A stretch of DNA of 64,000 nt from positions 28,914,001-28,978,000 of the forward strand of contig NC_087257.1 in assembly GCF_037042905.1 (NCBI RefSeq). The letters are read 5' to 3'. Positions within the stretch are counted from its first letter, which is position 1, and every line of letters begins with the position of its first letter. This DNA comes from Lytechinus pictus. Its lineage: Eukaryota; Echinodermata; Echinoidea; Temnopleuroida; Toxopneustidae. Below, piece by piece: positions 48,240 to 60,115 of the stretch. The notes below the pieces were generated by a model. The model was given only the letters and a program-made list of their open reading frames with translations. It had not been told where the DNA came from and made no database searches. The translations under genes and the position numbers were made by a program.

Positions 48240-49440
48240 TGTTCAAGATAACCCAGGTCGAAAATCCGATAGAGGCCTATAGAAAACCTATAGGAAATTC
48301 CTATTGGTTTCTGATGGTTTTAATGGTTTTTATTGGTTTCCTATAGGTCCCTATAAGAAATATATCTGATGCTCGGAAAACATATAAAACCCATAGAAAC
48401 CTATAAGAACCCATTGGTCCCATTCCTGTAGGTTTCTAATGGATTCCTATGGGACTCGGTCAACTCTATTGGTATCTAATGAATTGTTCAATTCCTATAG
48501 ATTTTCTATTGGTCCTATAGATTTATAAAGGTCCGCAAATATAAAAATTTCCTATTGATTTCTGTAGGTCCTATAGGTTTCTTAAAGGTCTTATAGGTTT
48601 CTGATGGATCTTAAATGGTTCCTATTGGTCTCATCCCTATAGGATTCTAATGGATTTCTAAGGGACTCGGTCAATCTTTATGGGTATCTATATTCTACAA
48701 ACCCTATAGATTTTCTATTGGTCCTATAGATTTATATAGGTTCGCAAATATCAAATTTCCCTATTGATTTCTATAGGTCCTCTAGGTTTCTTAAAGGTCT
48801 TATAGGTTTCTGATGGATCTTAAATGGTTCCTATTGGTCTCATTCCTATAGGATTCTAATGGATTTCTAAGGGACTCGGTCAATCTTTATGGGTATCTAT
48901 ATTCTACAAACCCTATAGAATTTCTATTGGTCCTATAGATTTATAAAGGTCCGCAAATATCAAATTTTCCTATTGATTTCTGTAGGTCCTATAGGTTTCT
49001 TAAAGGTCTTATAGGTTTCTGATGGATCTTAAATGGTTCCTATTGGTCTCATTCCTATAGGATTCTAATGGATTTCTAAGGGACTCGGTCAATCTTTATG
49101 GGTATCTATATTCTACAAACCCTATAGATTTTCTATTGGTCCTATAGATTTATATAGGTTCGCAAATATCAAATTTCCCTATTGATTTCTATAGGTCCTA
49201 TAGGTTTCTTAAAGGTCTTATAGGTTTCTGATGGATCTTAAATGGTTCCTATTGGTCTCATTCCTATAGGATTCTAATGGATTTCTAAGGGACTTGGTCA
49301 ATCTTTATGGGTATCTATATTCTACAAACCCTATAGTTTTCCTCTTGGTCCTATAGATTTATATACGTCCAGAAATATCACATTTTCCTATTGATTTCTA
49401 TAGCTCTTGTAAGTTTCCTATAGGTCTCATACTCTCATAC
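48240..49440. repeat. About five copies of a ~209-bp satellite
   Basis: AAGGGACTCGGTCAATC-like landmarks at about 48450, 48660, 48869, 49079 and 49288 give a 209-210-bp period. Each unit is built from shorter CCTATAGGTTTCTATTGG-like sub-repeats; CCTATAGG is its own reverse complement. The central copies are nearly identical; the edges are diverged. Confidence 0.93.
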
Positions 49441-49644
49441 ATGCCAAGTCTTACATATTAGGCGTGGAAAAACAGTTATGGTTATCTAATTTTATTTCTT
49501 AAATGATTATGGTTTATATCACCAGTTAGTATCTCGTTTTACATAGGCTCACTAAGGATAGTTTTTCTTAAAGAGAAAAGATTGAAATCTATTCAACCAC
49601 AAATAATGTTGCAAGAGTACCAAGACTGATAACTAAACAAGGTT

Positions 49645-49835
49645 TCACCTGCTCGATACTTCAGTTGGATGCTCAAATAATGTCCGCAGACAAGCGCACC
49701 AGACGCTATCACATTGACACAAAGCACACCTTAATTGCCTATTTCAGTTCCATTGTTCATCAAGGTGTAAAACATGTAAAAGAAGAATCCCGTTGCTACT
49801 TGACCTAATGTAATTAAGCAACCAAACATCGAGAT
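49645..49835 (-). pseudogene. Possible membrane-protein exon with one stop
   Basis: The minus strand reads LELISMFGCLITLGQVATGF, then FFYMFYTLMNNGTEIGN, a TAA, then GVLCVNVIASGALVCGHYLS and IQLKYRAG before a GTGAAA donor-like site. An acceptor-like TCTAG precedes it. Two hydrophobic stretches in one frame, broken only by the TAA, suggest a decayed exon of a multi-span membrane protein. I do not recognise the family, and chance is possible. Confidence 0.3.
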
Positions 49836-49919
49836 CAATTCTAGATTCAGGTGTATCAGATAATTTTAACATTCAAAGGACAATATTAAGTATTATAACA
49901 TGTAGCCTCAATTCTTGCT

Positions 49920-49925
49920 TTTATT
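49920..49925 (-). terminator. Candidate transposase poly(A) signal
   Basis: AATAAA on the minus strand about 165 bp after the transposase stop. Confidence 0.4.
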
Positions 49926-50088
49926 TTGAAAGAAATACAAATTGAAAATATAACACAAGTTATCTTTCTCTTAAAAATCCAATTTCAGACAGGTTTAGCA
50001 GCTTTAGCATTAATGTACACACGTGAGGCAGAGAAACATTTAATTGGCATGACAAAAATATGACTATCAAAGTGCCCAATTCAATCGA

Positions 50089-53000
50089 TCAGTTAAGGGC
50101 TACATAATTAGGAAACTCAGCAATGTAATGTATCCCATCAGCATTCATTGATATACAATTACCAACAGCATCTTTTGCCTGAAAAGCAGTTAATGATTCG
50201 GCATAGTTAGTACAGATTTTCACATGACCAAGTTCAGATTCAGATTTACGATCAAAAAATGGTGGTTCGTCTTCTAAAATAAGCAACTTCACTATCATAA
50301 AACATTGATCATTTGATGACAAAATCTTTACCAATTTACCAACCCTGCCCTCTGAAAATGTGACTAGTCTGTTATTTCTTTTCATAGTCTCTGTCCTGTA
50401 TTCAGATGTACAAAAGAGGAAGCCATTCATTTTAAGCCTGGTAAATGAAACAACTGACTGATTTTCATCGAGGAAATGACCAATGTCAGCAAGCGCCTCC
50501 CTTTCTGGATCCGAACACTGCACAGAACGACCAGAGCCTACAAGCTGGATATGATCTACATGTACATGTAAATCATTTAAGTTACTTTTTAGGTTTAGCA
50601 TTTTTGATGTGAAAATTTTGACCCGGGGTGAAATAAAATGATGATCAATGAATAAGGGCAAAGTCTGCAATGTCAGAAATTTTCTCATTACCTGCATTAT
50701 GAATCCTTTACTCCCCTGCAATTGACGTTTTATTTTCCAGTTAGCCGACTCAAATGGAAAACAAGAATGGGTCCACAATGGACCCCAGGAATAAACACTC
50801 TTGGCAAGGTGAGTTAATTGGTGTACATTAAATGTCATTGCGTTTGTCCCATAAAGCAATTGAAAGCGACATACGAATGAAAATAAAAGTACATCACTTT
50901 GCTTTATGTCTGCCAATGATATGGACTTTTGTAGAAGAAGGAAGGAAGCCTTTACAAGAACAATGAAATGCTGTAAGAATTCTTCTGGTAGGATTCCATT
51001 TAAACAAATCACACCATAGAAAAGCAACCAGGAGTACCATTCAGAAGCTTTCCAATATTTTCGTACAGAAATCGGTCTTGGAGCTCTTGCAACATTACTT
51101 GGTGGTTGAATAGACTTCAATCTTTTGTCTATAAGAGAGACCATCCTTGGTGAGCCTATGTAAAATGGGCTGCTAGCTGGTGATGCAAACCATAATTCTG
51201 AGAGTTGTCTTACAACACCCAACAACAAACAGTGCATGAAATCCGGAGGGAAGCCCCAACAAATTGGAAAATTGGACAGATTTATCAAAGCACTTGGGCC
51301 TTTGATACCCCTTATTGTTCTTCCTTCATTAATTGCCCTTGTCATATCTTCAAGTACTTCGCTATCTGTTCTATCATTGTAATCACAGACATCAAATGGG
51401 TACTTAATTACTCTGTCAACAATTTTACCAGGGTGATAGCAAAGACCACATCCAAAATACCCATTAAATTTCATAGTGTTTTGCATTGCAGCTCTTGCTG
51501 GTGCATCAGCGCAACAACACAGCCCAAAAAGTTTACTGTGGATACGTGATCCTTCATTCATCCAAAAGATTCCTTCTTCTGCTAGCTTGTTGGCTTCGGC
51601 TGCAAACTCCTGAAGAAATATTTCCATTTTTGGTTCCACATCTCCAAACCAAACACCAGCAAGGATTAAGTTTTTGAATCTCAATCGTGGTGGTAATTCA
51701 TTTATCATAATGAATATTGGCCATATTGAGAACTTAGAGGATTTGAATACTGGCAACCCATCTGAGTTAAAACAATATGAGAAATTATGTTTATTGCTGA
51801 GGGGTTGCCCATCTTCCATCATAGTTTTAAAAACACTCCCATCGTAGATATCTTCGGTATTGTCCCTTTTCATCTTAGATCTACTATCACGATAAAATAA
51901 ATGTGGATTTATATCTCTTCGCTGAAAGAGGGATTTTACTTGGGAGCATAGATTTGCTGTCACAAAAAAGTTTCCTTTACTAAGGTCAGACACGATACAG
52001 GCCTTGTTACAGTGTGGACATGATAAATTATCATCTGATACACCTGAATATGAGCGCACAAATGCATAGCAGTATAAACAATAAAAGTGGAAACGGAGTT
52101 GTATTACATTGTTACAAAAAATAAGTTTCATTATAGACTTGACTGATTTGAATACATGCTTGCCTATGAGAATGTTCATTAGTTCCAGTAGATCACCTAC
52201 TGCCAACGCCGACAGGCAATGTTTCATAACAAACGACAATATAAGTATCAATGCTTCTGCCTTTGAAACTTTTGACCCTTCAAACAGAGAGTCATTCAAA
52301 GTATCATCAATCATGATGGATTCATCATTATTGTTACTATCGCTGTTCTCGTCACTGCTACCTTGATTAATTCCCATATCAACTTCCTCTTCTGCATCCC
52401 ACCATTCCTCAATGTCAGTTTCATCATCACTGTTATTAAGAGATGCTGATCTATCAGGATAAATGTCGTCAACTGTATCCTCAACGTCAAAATTTCTATC
52501 ATCTAGAAAGTCACTGAATACATCTTGATGGTCAATATCTTGTGAAATGGAAGTTACAGAGCCATTCAAATCACCAGCATCACCTTCATCTTGTATGTCA
52601 TCTATAGCAACTAAGTTATCATGTCTGTTCTCTCCATTTAGAGTGCTTATCACACTTTTATCTTCTCCACAAACATCTGAAATTGAAAAAGATTTAACAT
52701 GAACATATTCATAGAAATATTTCATTAATGCTGGTCTTGCTAGATGACACTGATATTGAAATACATGTACACATCCATTTTCATTTTCATCTTGGATTTG
52801 AATAAATATGCAATCAGCTTTCAATCCTTGTCTCTATTACAAAAGGGAAAATGAAGGAAACTGTAACACTGAATGGGGTCCAATCATAATGAAATTATTG
52901 TTTATTTTTTACTATGCAAACATGTAACTTCACCAATAAAATAAGATTTAATGCTTGAAATAAAAAAACAAATGTAAATTGCAAAACAATGTGCCACTTT

Positions 53001-54563
53001 CTTTCCTGGAAATCTAGAATGGCCTTCTGTAGGAGTACGACAAATTTATTCGTTGTGGGGATAAATCATAAATACAAAGAAGGCTTCTGCAAATAAATGG
53101 GGGAAAATTGGCCCCAAAATCAGGCAAATTTAGGAGTGGCTTAGAAAAATTGAAGCTCCTCCTTGGTCATGTCGGATGTCTGGAAAACATCAATGCAGGC
53201 CTACATGGTTTCCCTTCTTTGAGAATTATGAATTATGAAGTTTTATTTCACAAACCTGGATAGTCAACGTCAGAAGCAATCATTTCTGCCATAGAAGACA
53301 ACAAATCAGAATCGGCAACAGACGCTTCTGTGTTTTGGCAGTCATCCTGTACAAAAGTAACAAGAAGACAAAGATGCATCTGCATTATTAACCAAAAATA
53401 TTTCATTTGAAATAGGACATAGACTAAATAGAGAGTGGAGGGAGGGGGCATGTGCACACACACACACACCCAAGTGGCTGAACCACTGGCCATAATAGCA
53501 TCCTAGGTAACAAATAAAACTAAGGAAAAAATTATTAAAGGATAATAATTTAGTTTTCAATTGATGCTCATACAAATTTCATTCAAATCTACATCAGAAT
53601 TCATTTTGTTAATATTAAAGTTTTTCCTATTAGGCTAGGCCTAAAGGGGAAGTTCACCCTGAAGAAAAGTTTGTGGTAAAAATATAAGAAAAATAAAATA
53701 TATATATATTGAAGGTTTGAGAAAAATGTGTTAAACCAAACACGAAAGGGATGGTCCAGCTAGACTGGAGATATTTATTTCTCAATAAATATAGTACAAT
53801 TCACAGAGCAAAGTGCTGAAAATTTGATAAAAATTGAATAGTAAAGTCATTAAATTCTAAAGATTTGCATTATAGTATACCCAATTGTTGTGTGTCCGGA
53901 CGATCAATTTTTAGGAAGTCATTTGAAAAAATTTACAGTCGAAGTTTCATCAATTTTTAGTACAAATTGTAGGAAATATTATAGAGAACAAAATAGAAGA
54001 TGATTACAGCTATCAAATTAATATTTTTAGGGTAATCAACAAACAAGAAGGCTTCAAAAATATAAAGTGTCCGGACACCCGACCCCCCCCCCCCCCCATC
54101 ATACCGAATACGTCTTAGGAAAAAACTATATGGCTAAAATAATGTGCCTGTAGATCTACTACTAGAGTCTACATAGACTAATATTTAGGGTTTAACGTGG
54201 GAGAAAGACTTTACTTACCGATTCTGAACTTGAAGTACAAATAATCGTCCTTGGTCTTGATCTTTTCCTCCTCACATGTCTCGTTTTGCTCCTGCCCGAT
54301 ATACGGTTGTCCATGTTAATCAACTCTTCACTGGAAGTGGAAGTAAATTCGCCATTTCTAGCGGGAGACCTAAGGCGCTCTTGCTGCTCCACGGAGACTT
54401 CTTCATCCTCAGAGTTTGCATGTTGGCTGCTGCCGCAAGTGAGGTCGGAAGGGGTTGATTTGTTAGCTCTTTTCTTTCTCCACAAAGTCATGGTTGGAAC
54501 AGCAGCAGTGCTATTTGGTTCGAGGTATAACTTGAACCTCTTCTTAGATTGTTTACATTCCAT
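50089..54563 (-). CDS. CACTA/EnSpm-like transposase, three exons
   Basis: DNA transposase predicted to cut and paste an element in the nucleus. Exons 54563-54219, 53346-53256 and 52676-50089 join in phase to about 1007 residues with no internal stop. N-terminus: basic, Ser-rich (RHVRRKRSRPRT), then acidic disordered. Middle: a zinc ribbon (CLYC...CPHC) near residue 400. Core blocks: SDGLPVFKSSKFSIWPIF, NELPPRLRFKNLILAGVWFG, CADAPARAAMQN, GCGLCYHPGK, GFPPDFMHCLLLGVVRQL, RKYWKASEWYSWLLFYGV and FNVHQLTHLAKSVYSWGPLW; these are familiar from the Tnp2/transposase_21 group in animals and plants. The Asp in SDG, CAD and PPD are candidate catalytic residues (inference). It is head to head with the BEN gene at 55366. 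An in-frame ATG at 54695 could extend the start; 54563 has better context. Confidence 0.85.
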
Positions 54564-55365
54564 TCCGGGATAGGCTGACCAGTGCGGAAGATATGCTAAC
54601 GACAATATTAATACCGAAAGGCGAATGTTATCAATCAGTACACCTGTCTCCTCTCTCTCTCTCTCCCCCCTCTGGATTGTTTGTAGGGAGAGCACGTGCG
54701 GCGCGCTAGCTTAGCTCTGTATCATGCATTATATAACTATGCTCTGTACCTTTTTTTCGCGCGCGAAATAATTTCTGGCATAGACAATGTTTCACACGGC
54801 TCCCCTCACGTTTAGGCCTACACTTTTCTACAAATGTATAATTATTGATATAAAAAATATAGCCACAATATTTTTTTCCTAAAAAGTCAATTTATTTGTT
54901 TTATTTACATTATATTAAATCATAAAATGAATCTCAATTATACCAAACCGGCAATACCTCGATTCAATCCACCGTCATGTGTACCGCATCCATCTGCTGA
55001 TGCATATTTTGCTGATGCAGCATGGAGCTACTAAATAAGCTAGCGCGGGCTTTTTTGCAAGCGCAGCAACGGACGGGTGTACATGTATAATTTTCCAACC
55101 GTTCGGCGGCCGGCTTTGTTATGTAACCCTGAACCAATCATGCACAATCGAATCTCACCCATTCACTTTTCAGTTGGTTTCACTCAAAGTGTTAAACGCC
55201 ATATCGATCGTGTTCAGAGTTGGTCTATACTCTATTAGAGTTGGTAACTTTTGCAGTGATTTTGTTTTTCTTTTGCCTTTACTTATCATCTATACGCGAC
55301 CGCTAAAGTTTCGCTAAACTTTAACTATATTTGCATTTGTCAAAAATATCGTGATCCTTGCCAAG
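54564..55365. promoter_or_regulatory. Shared divergent promoter interval
   Basis: About 800 bp separate the start codons of the transposase (-) and BEN gene (+). It includes a CT-rich run (about 54647-54665), GC-rich patches with GCGCGC (near 54700 and 54762) and GCGGCCGGC (near 55106), and no coding sequence. The bidirectional promoter role is inferred from the head-to-head layout. Confidence 0.5.
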
Positions 55366-58300
55366 ATGGTTACATTCAACTTTGCCTACGTTCGTTATCG
55401 GGATGACCAAAAGACGGCGATTGTTAACGTGAAGGACATTAGCAAGTTTGACCAAGCAACTCATGAGCCCTCCCGTTGCTACTGGGTTTTATGGAGTAAA
55501 AAGAAGGAAAATGACACTGGCAGTGGTGATGACGAAAAAATGGAAATCGACGACGATGAAAACAGACCACGCTACTACAAAGCACAAATACTGCTGCTCG
55601 GAGGTGAGCTAAATTTATAATGTCCGATCCAACTGTTAAAGTTTAAAAATTCAAATGAGACTACTTGAGAAAGTTGAGATGGCTTATTGAACTGAAAATA
55701 AAATATTGAAAAAATATCAATATAGATCGGGATATAGATTGATATAGTGAGTTATAAGCTAGCTAACTACATTGACTACAATCACTGTTTTTTCATGATA
55801 ATGTTAGTGTCGTTGATACTCTGAAGTTGCTGTCTAATAATTTGCAATTTATTTAATGTAATATTGCTAGCTCGTTTAATATTTGTCGCTTTTATACCAA
55901 ATCCATTAAAACAATTATTTTGCACTAGATCTAGACCTACTTAATTTTTCTTGAGGAGAGGGTTATACATGTACGTTAAAGAGTTAAATTATGATTAACA
56001 AGTTACAAGACTAGTCCCCTATATTGGACTAAAATTTGATTTGTTTTACTAGGTCAACTATAATGTGGCATTTTAAATTCTAGAATGACATCATAAATTC
56101 ATTTCAGAAACTGAAGAAGAGTTGACTGAAAGGATCGCAAATGGGCCTAGACTTAAAATTCCAAAAGTAATCGATTCTAGTATCGAATCTATGACAGAGT
56201 CAGAGGATGATGACTGTCCAGGTCCATCTCAACAGAAGAGGAAGCTGGAGGAAGAACAACATCTTAATGTAAAGTTATATATATGTTTTGTCTCTTTCCT
56301 TTATCTGTTTTCAATTGCTGCAGCATACATCATGCATCAGTATAATTAATTTATCGTTCAGTTTACTTGTTTCATAAATTTTGTTCAACTTGAAATTGAT
56401 ATTCATGTTATATAATTTAATTACATCTGTTAAGCCATGAAGGATTAGGGATGTACATAAAATTAATATTTTTATTCATGCTGTTCAAGTAAACGTCATG
56501 CTATTCTTAATAAATTGGAAAATATACACATAGAATTATATATATATATTTAGAGGATGTCTTACTTGAAGAAGATAGGGATCAACACAGAAAGGCAGTG
56601 ATTTTGAATAGAGAAAGGTCTTAAGTTTGTGCTTGCTTTGGATGTTGACCTCAACCAGGAGAAGATAATCCGGACACAAAATATGCTATTAGCAGAGTAT
56701 TGTTGTTGCTGCTCCTTTTGATAGGATTAACTTGAAGGCTTAAAACTCCTACAAGAGTTTACAAAGGAAAATAATTTCCTGAGGCTCTATTCTGAAACCT
56801 CAAAGGATATCTCTTATTACTGCTGAAAAGAAGTAATTTTAAGAGTGGGAAAGTATTTGAATTGAGGGAAGTTACTAAAAAGTTCTATACCTGAATACAG
56901 TGATATTTATGAGGGTCTATACTTTTATTCATTTTCTTTGCATACAGAAAGAAAAGACTATCACAGCAAAGAAAAGTAAAGATGCTGCCTTGAAAAATAT
57001 CATGGCTAAAAAGATTAACGAGAGGAGCAACTCCTCGTCATTTGCCTCAAGTATGAGTACAAGTAAGACTACAAAAACGGCTGTAGTAAAAAAGACGAAC
57101 ACAACGACCACCACTCCTGTCATCCCTTCCAATTCTTCCTGTGCAAACTGTAAGATTCAGTCTTCAAAACTAAAAAAACTGACTGAAAAAAACGAATCCC
57201 TCGAGGAAGAGGTGGCCCGTCTATCTGAATTAAACAGGAGGCTCCAAGTTGAGGTCTTGGACAAGTTTAATACAGGTAACTATACTCATGTTCATATTAT
57301 ATTAATATTGTCCACAATGCAGGCCATAATTAAAGCAGGAAAAATGCTATAAAATTTCAATGCTCATTAAAAAAAACATATTCATAGACCCTTCATGAGT
57401 GCTGAAGATACATAATTGGTCATATTATTGGAGAAAACAAATGTTTCAAATTAAGATTTTTCAGTGTCTAAGCTCCATGTCCAGTCAATTCGGGTCACTA
57501 GTCTTAGCTTTATCTTCAATCGATTTTGTTTTGGTTCTTTTATTTCGGGTCACTATAGTTTTTCTCTTCAATTGATTTTTGTTTGTTCTTATTTTGTTAA
57601 TATCAGTGACTGGAATAAGCACAGCTACGACTGGAAGAACTTCCCAGACGGGCCAGACCCCAGGCATTTCAGCTGCAGATGATCCAGCTAGGAAAGATTC
57701 AGAAGTCAAATATATGGCTCAAGACGGACAGGTAGGCCAATAAGCTTACTCTCTGAATTCTTCACATCATAATCGATTATATTGGGGGGGGGGTTCAAAA
57801 TTATAATTTGAAAATAATATTGAGATTTTTTTGATTTACCCTCACTACTATCTTATGATTATTTTTTTTATCTGAACAATTTAGATTAATAATATTTAAA
57901 TTTGTCTACTAGATCCAACTATGCTGTCTGATAACCTCATAACCATTTGACAAATCAAACTAATCAGCTCATGTTGATATTATAAATTGCTTCTGTGATT
58001 TGGACCCCCTTTTTTATTTATGAATTATTGTTAAGATTGTCACCTTGCATGTTTTCCAGGTTACAAATAAATGCTCTGCATGACTACACAACCTAGGCTG
58101 ACCTGATAATGGAAATTCCCTCAGCAATTACTTGGCAATGTTTTACCAAGTATTCTTGATTGAAAATAATAATTTCCATGGATGATAGTAAAGTCGGGGA
58201 AACAAAAGACTGAAAATTGTATGAAAATCATAACAAAGTGGTACATGTTAATGTTTTTATTTAATTCATTAAGCAGTTTTGAATACGTCCTCATGAATAT

Positions 58301-59444
58301 TCAATGCAAAGGCTGATTATAATGTCTTATCTCCACTAATAACTTTTTATTTCATCATATGAAATTAAATGAACATGAATTTAATGTTTGTCCCTCAAGA
58401 ATTAAAAAAGAATATGAAATAAGTACAATGTATTAGAATATCTATTCTGCTACAAGGAATGTTCACATCTTAGGATAATTCTGATTTCGTATTAACATAA
58501 TATATAAGGATTAAAAGAAAGTTGGGATATGAAATTATCATCCAATTTCTTACGGATATTCATGAGAGGGTTTTTTTTTAGTCTGGAGTACCCCTTTAAT
58601 ACATGTATATTAAGATGTGCAATGTAAATTGACATGCATAATCTATTTTAATACATATATCCCCCTTTCAGGTTTCCTTGGGGGAAGGAATAAAAATCCC
58701 GAAGGAAAAGTTCGATACAATTGCTAGTGAGACTCGCAATTCTTTAGTCGTCAAGAACATGGCCGTCGCCATATGGGGGACAGAGACTTTGAGGAATCGA
58801 TCAGTCACTGGAAAGGCAAGCAATCGGTTCAAGGAAAGGCAGCCTCTTCCAGCTCTAGAACCTGCAAAGGTCAAGGCTCTGAAAGGTAGTCTTATAGTAA
58901 TATACACGTACAATGCATTATTTTATCTCGATACTTACAACAGGAATGCCTAGACAAATTTTTCAAATTACAGTTTAGGTTTTGGTACATATGATTAAGA
59001 GCTTATATCGCCTGTACTTCTTGTACACGTAGCAAAAGCAACTTTTGTAATTGTCTATCAGTAATGTAGCATGTATGTCATAGCGTACCTTCATCCACTT
59101 CAAATTGCCATTTCTTAATTACATGCTTGTAGGCTTGTAGCTCAAATAGTAATATAATGTAAATGTACTTTTCAATGAAAATTAAAAATTTTTATGGTGT
59201 GCTTCCTTTTATAATATCTTCTTTTTTGCATCTCTGAATTTTATTTATTTGTATTTCTTATTTTTTGTTTGTTTGTTTCTATGAATCCTATATTTTAGAT
59301 TTCTTCGAATATCATCTGGGGAAGCAGCCCCTTCAACCTGCAGAAAAACACAAAGAAATGAAGGAATTCTCAAGGTACCTAAGGGAAAAAATTCAAGACC
59401 TGAAACCGAAAAAATTGGCTCCGACGGTTGCTGAAGATCAGTAA
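55366..59444 (+). CDS. BEN-domain protein with coiled coil, six exons
   Basis: Probable DNA-binding nuclear protein. Exons 55366-55603, 56108-56268, 56948-57275, 57607-57731, 58672-58885 and 59299-59444, all GT-AG and in phase. N-terminal part (AYVRYRDDQKTAIVNVKDI ... YYKAQILLLG) looks like a small beta-barrel of Tudor/SH3 type. Next come an acidic linker, a Lys/Ser/Thr-rich linker, a CANC pair and a coiled coil (LKKLTEKNESLEEEVARLSE). The C-terminal BEN domain reads VSLGEGIKIPKEKF, MAVAIWGTETLRNRSVTGK and LEPAKVKAL, matching the family consensus. No stop or frameshift is seen. Head to head with the transposase, so it may be the element's accessory DNA-binding protein; a host gene is the alternative. 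A TIR element starts directly after its stop codon. Confidence 0.87.
58672..59444 (+). CDS. BEN domain exons
   Basis: Two exons (58672-58885, 59299-59444) encode the whole BEN fold of about 110 residues and a short Lys-rich tail. The block AVAIWGTETL...SVTG corresponds to the conserved LAxxxFGxxxL...SVTG segment. The phase 1 join at AAAG|AT is consistent. Confidence 0.88.
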
Positions 59445-60115
59445 TAGTGGGTTTTCGCCCAGCGTCGTACGACGTAGAACGTACGTGTGCAAAAATCGCC
59501 AACTTTCATGGAAACAGAGGCCCGAGCGTTCTTGAGCTCAAATCACGGACGGTTCTTCCGCAAATTAGCGGGCGTCCGCATTAGAACGTAGGATTTGTCA
59601 ACAGCCGTCAACAGCCAATCAGATCGCTTGTAGAGCGAGCAAGCTGAGCCGATCGATGTAAACACATTCGCCCATCGCGTGCATGCACATGTTGTACTCT
59701 ACTCTGACTACACTGATAGCTGAAAGCTTCAAAACATGGACTCGAATGCGAGTTTTTCGGTGAGTACCATTTCAATTATACTAAAATCAAGCTAAGTATA
59801 ATTTCAAAATGTTACAGTAGAAGTTTAAACGAGTATGATTATTGAAATATGATTGAAAAGCCGTTGCATGGCTCGGTCGACGACGCGACTGCAAGACACA
59901 TGGCACTGCCAGTTGTGTGCACATAGTAGGAACATATACAATGCACATGTTGGCGTGTCAACATTACATGCCAACCATGCCAGCCGGTCGATCCGGCCGC
60001 GTTCAGCGATTTGCGAAACTGCTTACAAGCGAGAGTTGAGCGCGACGGACGCACGAACAAAGAGATCGTTCTACGTCGTAGATAGCGTCGTACGACGCTG
60101 GGCGAAAACCCACTA
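59445..60115. mobile_element. 670-bp TIR element after BEN stop
   Basis: Left end TAGTGGGTTTTCGCCCAGCG and right end CGCTGGGCGAAAACCCACTA are complementary, continuing through CGTCGTACGACG and TACGTCGT motifs. The left end begins at the base after the TAA stop of the BEN gene. A short TAAT is seen at both flanks, but the target duplication cannot be fixed. No transposase; the interior (59560-60060) has no clear gene. Confidence 0.85.

Noticed and set aside
48180-48260. Minus-strand exon upstream of the ABCG Walker A exon
   Set aside because: A donor-like GTGAGT exists, but every frame into it has a stop or lacks the expected phase and ABCG N-terminal motif.
48240-49440. CRISPR-like regular repeats
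   Set aside because: The units are long contiguous tandem copies without unique spacers, in a eukaryotic genome.
52677-52824. ATG start of the long transposase frame at 52824
   Set aside because: An acceptor (TTTTTCAATTTCAG) just before 52676 joins in phase with two upstream exons that continue the acidic region, so the first 49 residues of the frame are intronic.
53645-53760. AGGGGAAGTTCACCC element end
   Set aside because: It looks like a TIR start, but no matching right end was found nearby.
49549-59449. CACTA (49549) and TAGTG (59445) as termini of the transposase/BEN element
   Set aside because: Five-base matches are expected by chance, the inner sequences are not complementary and no target duplication was seen.
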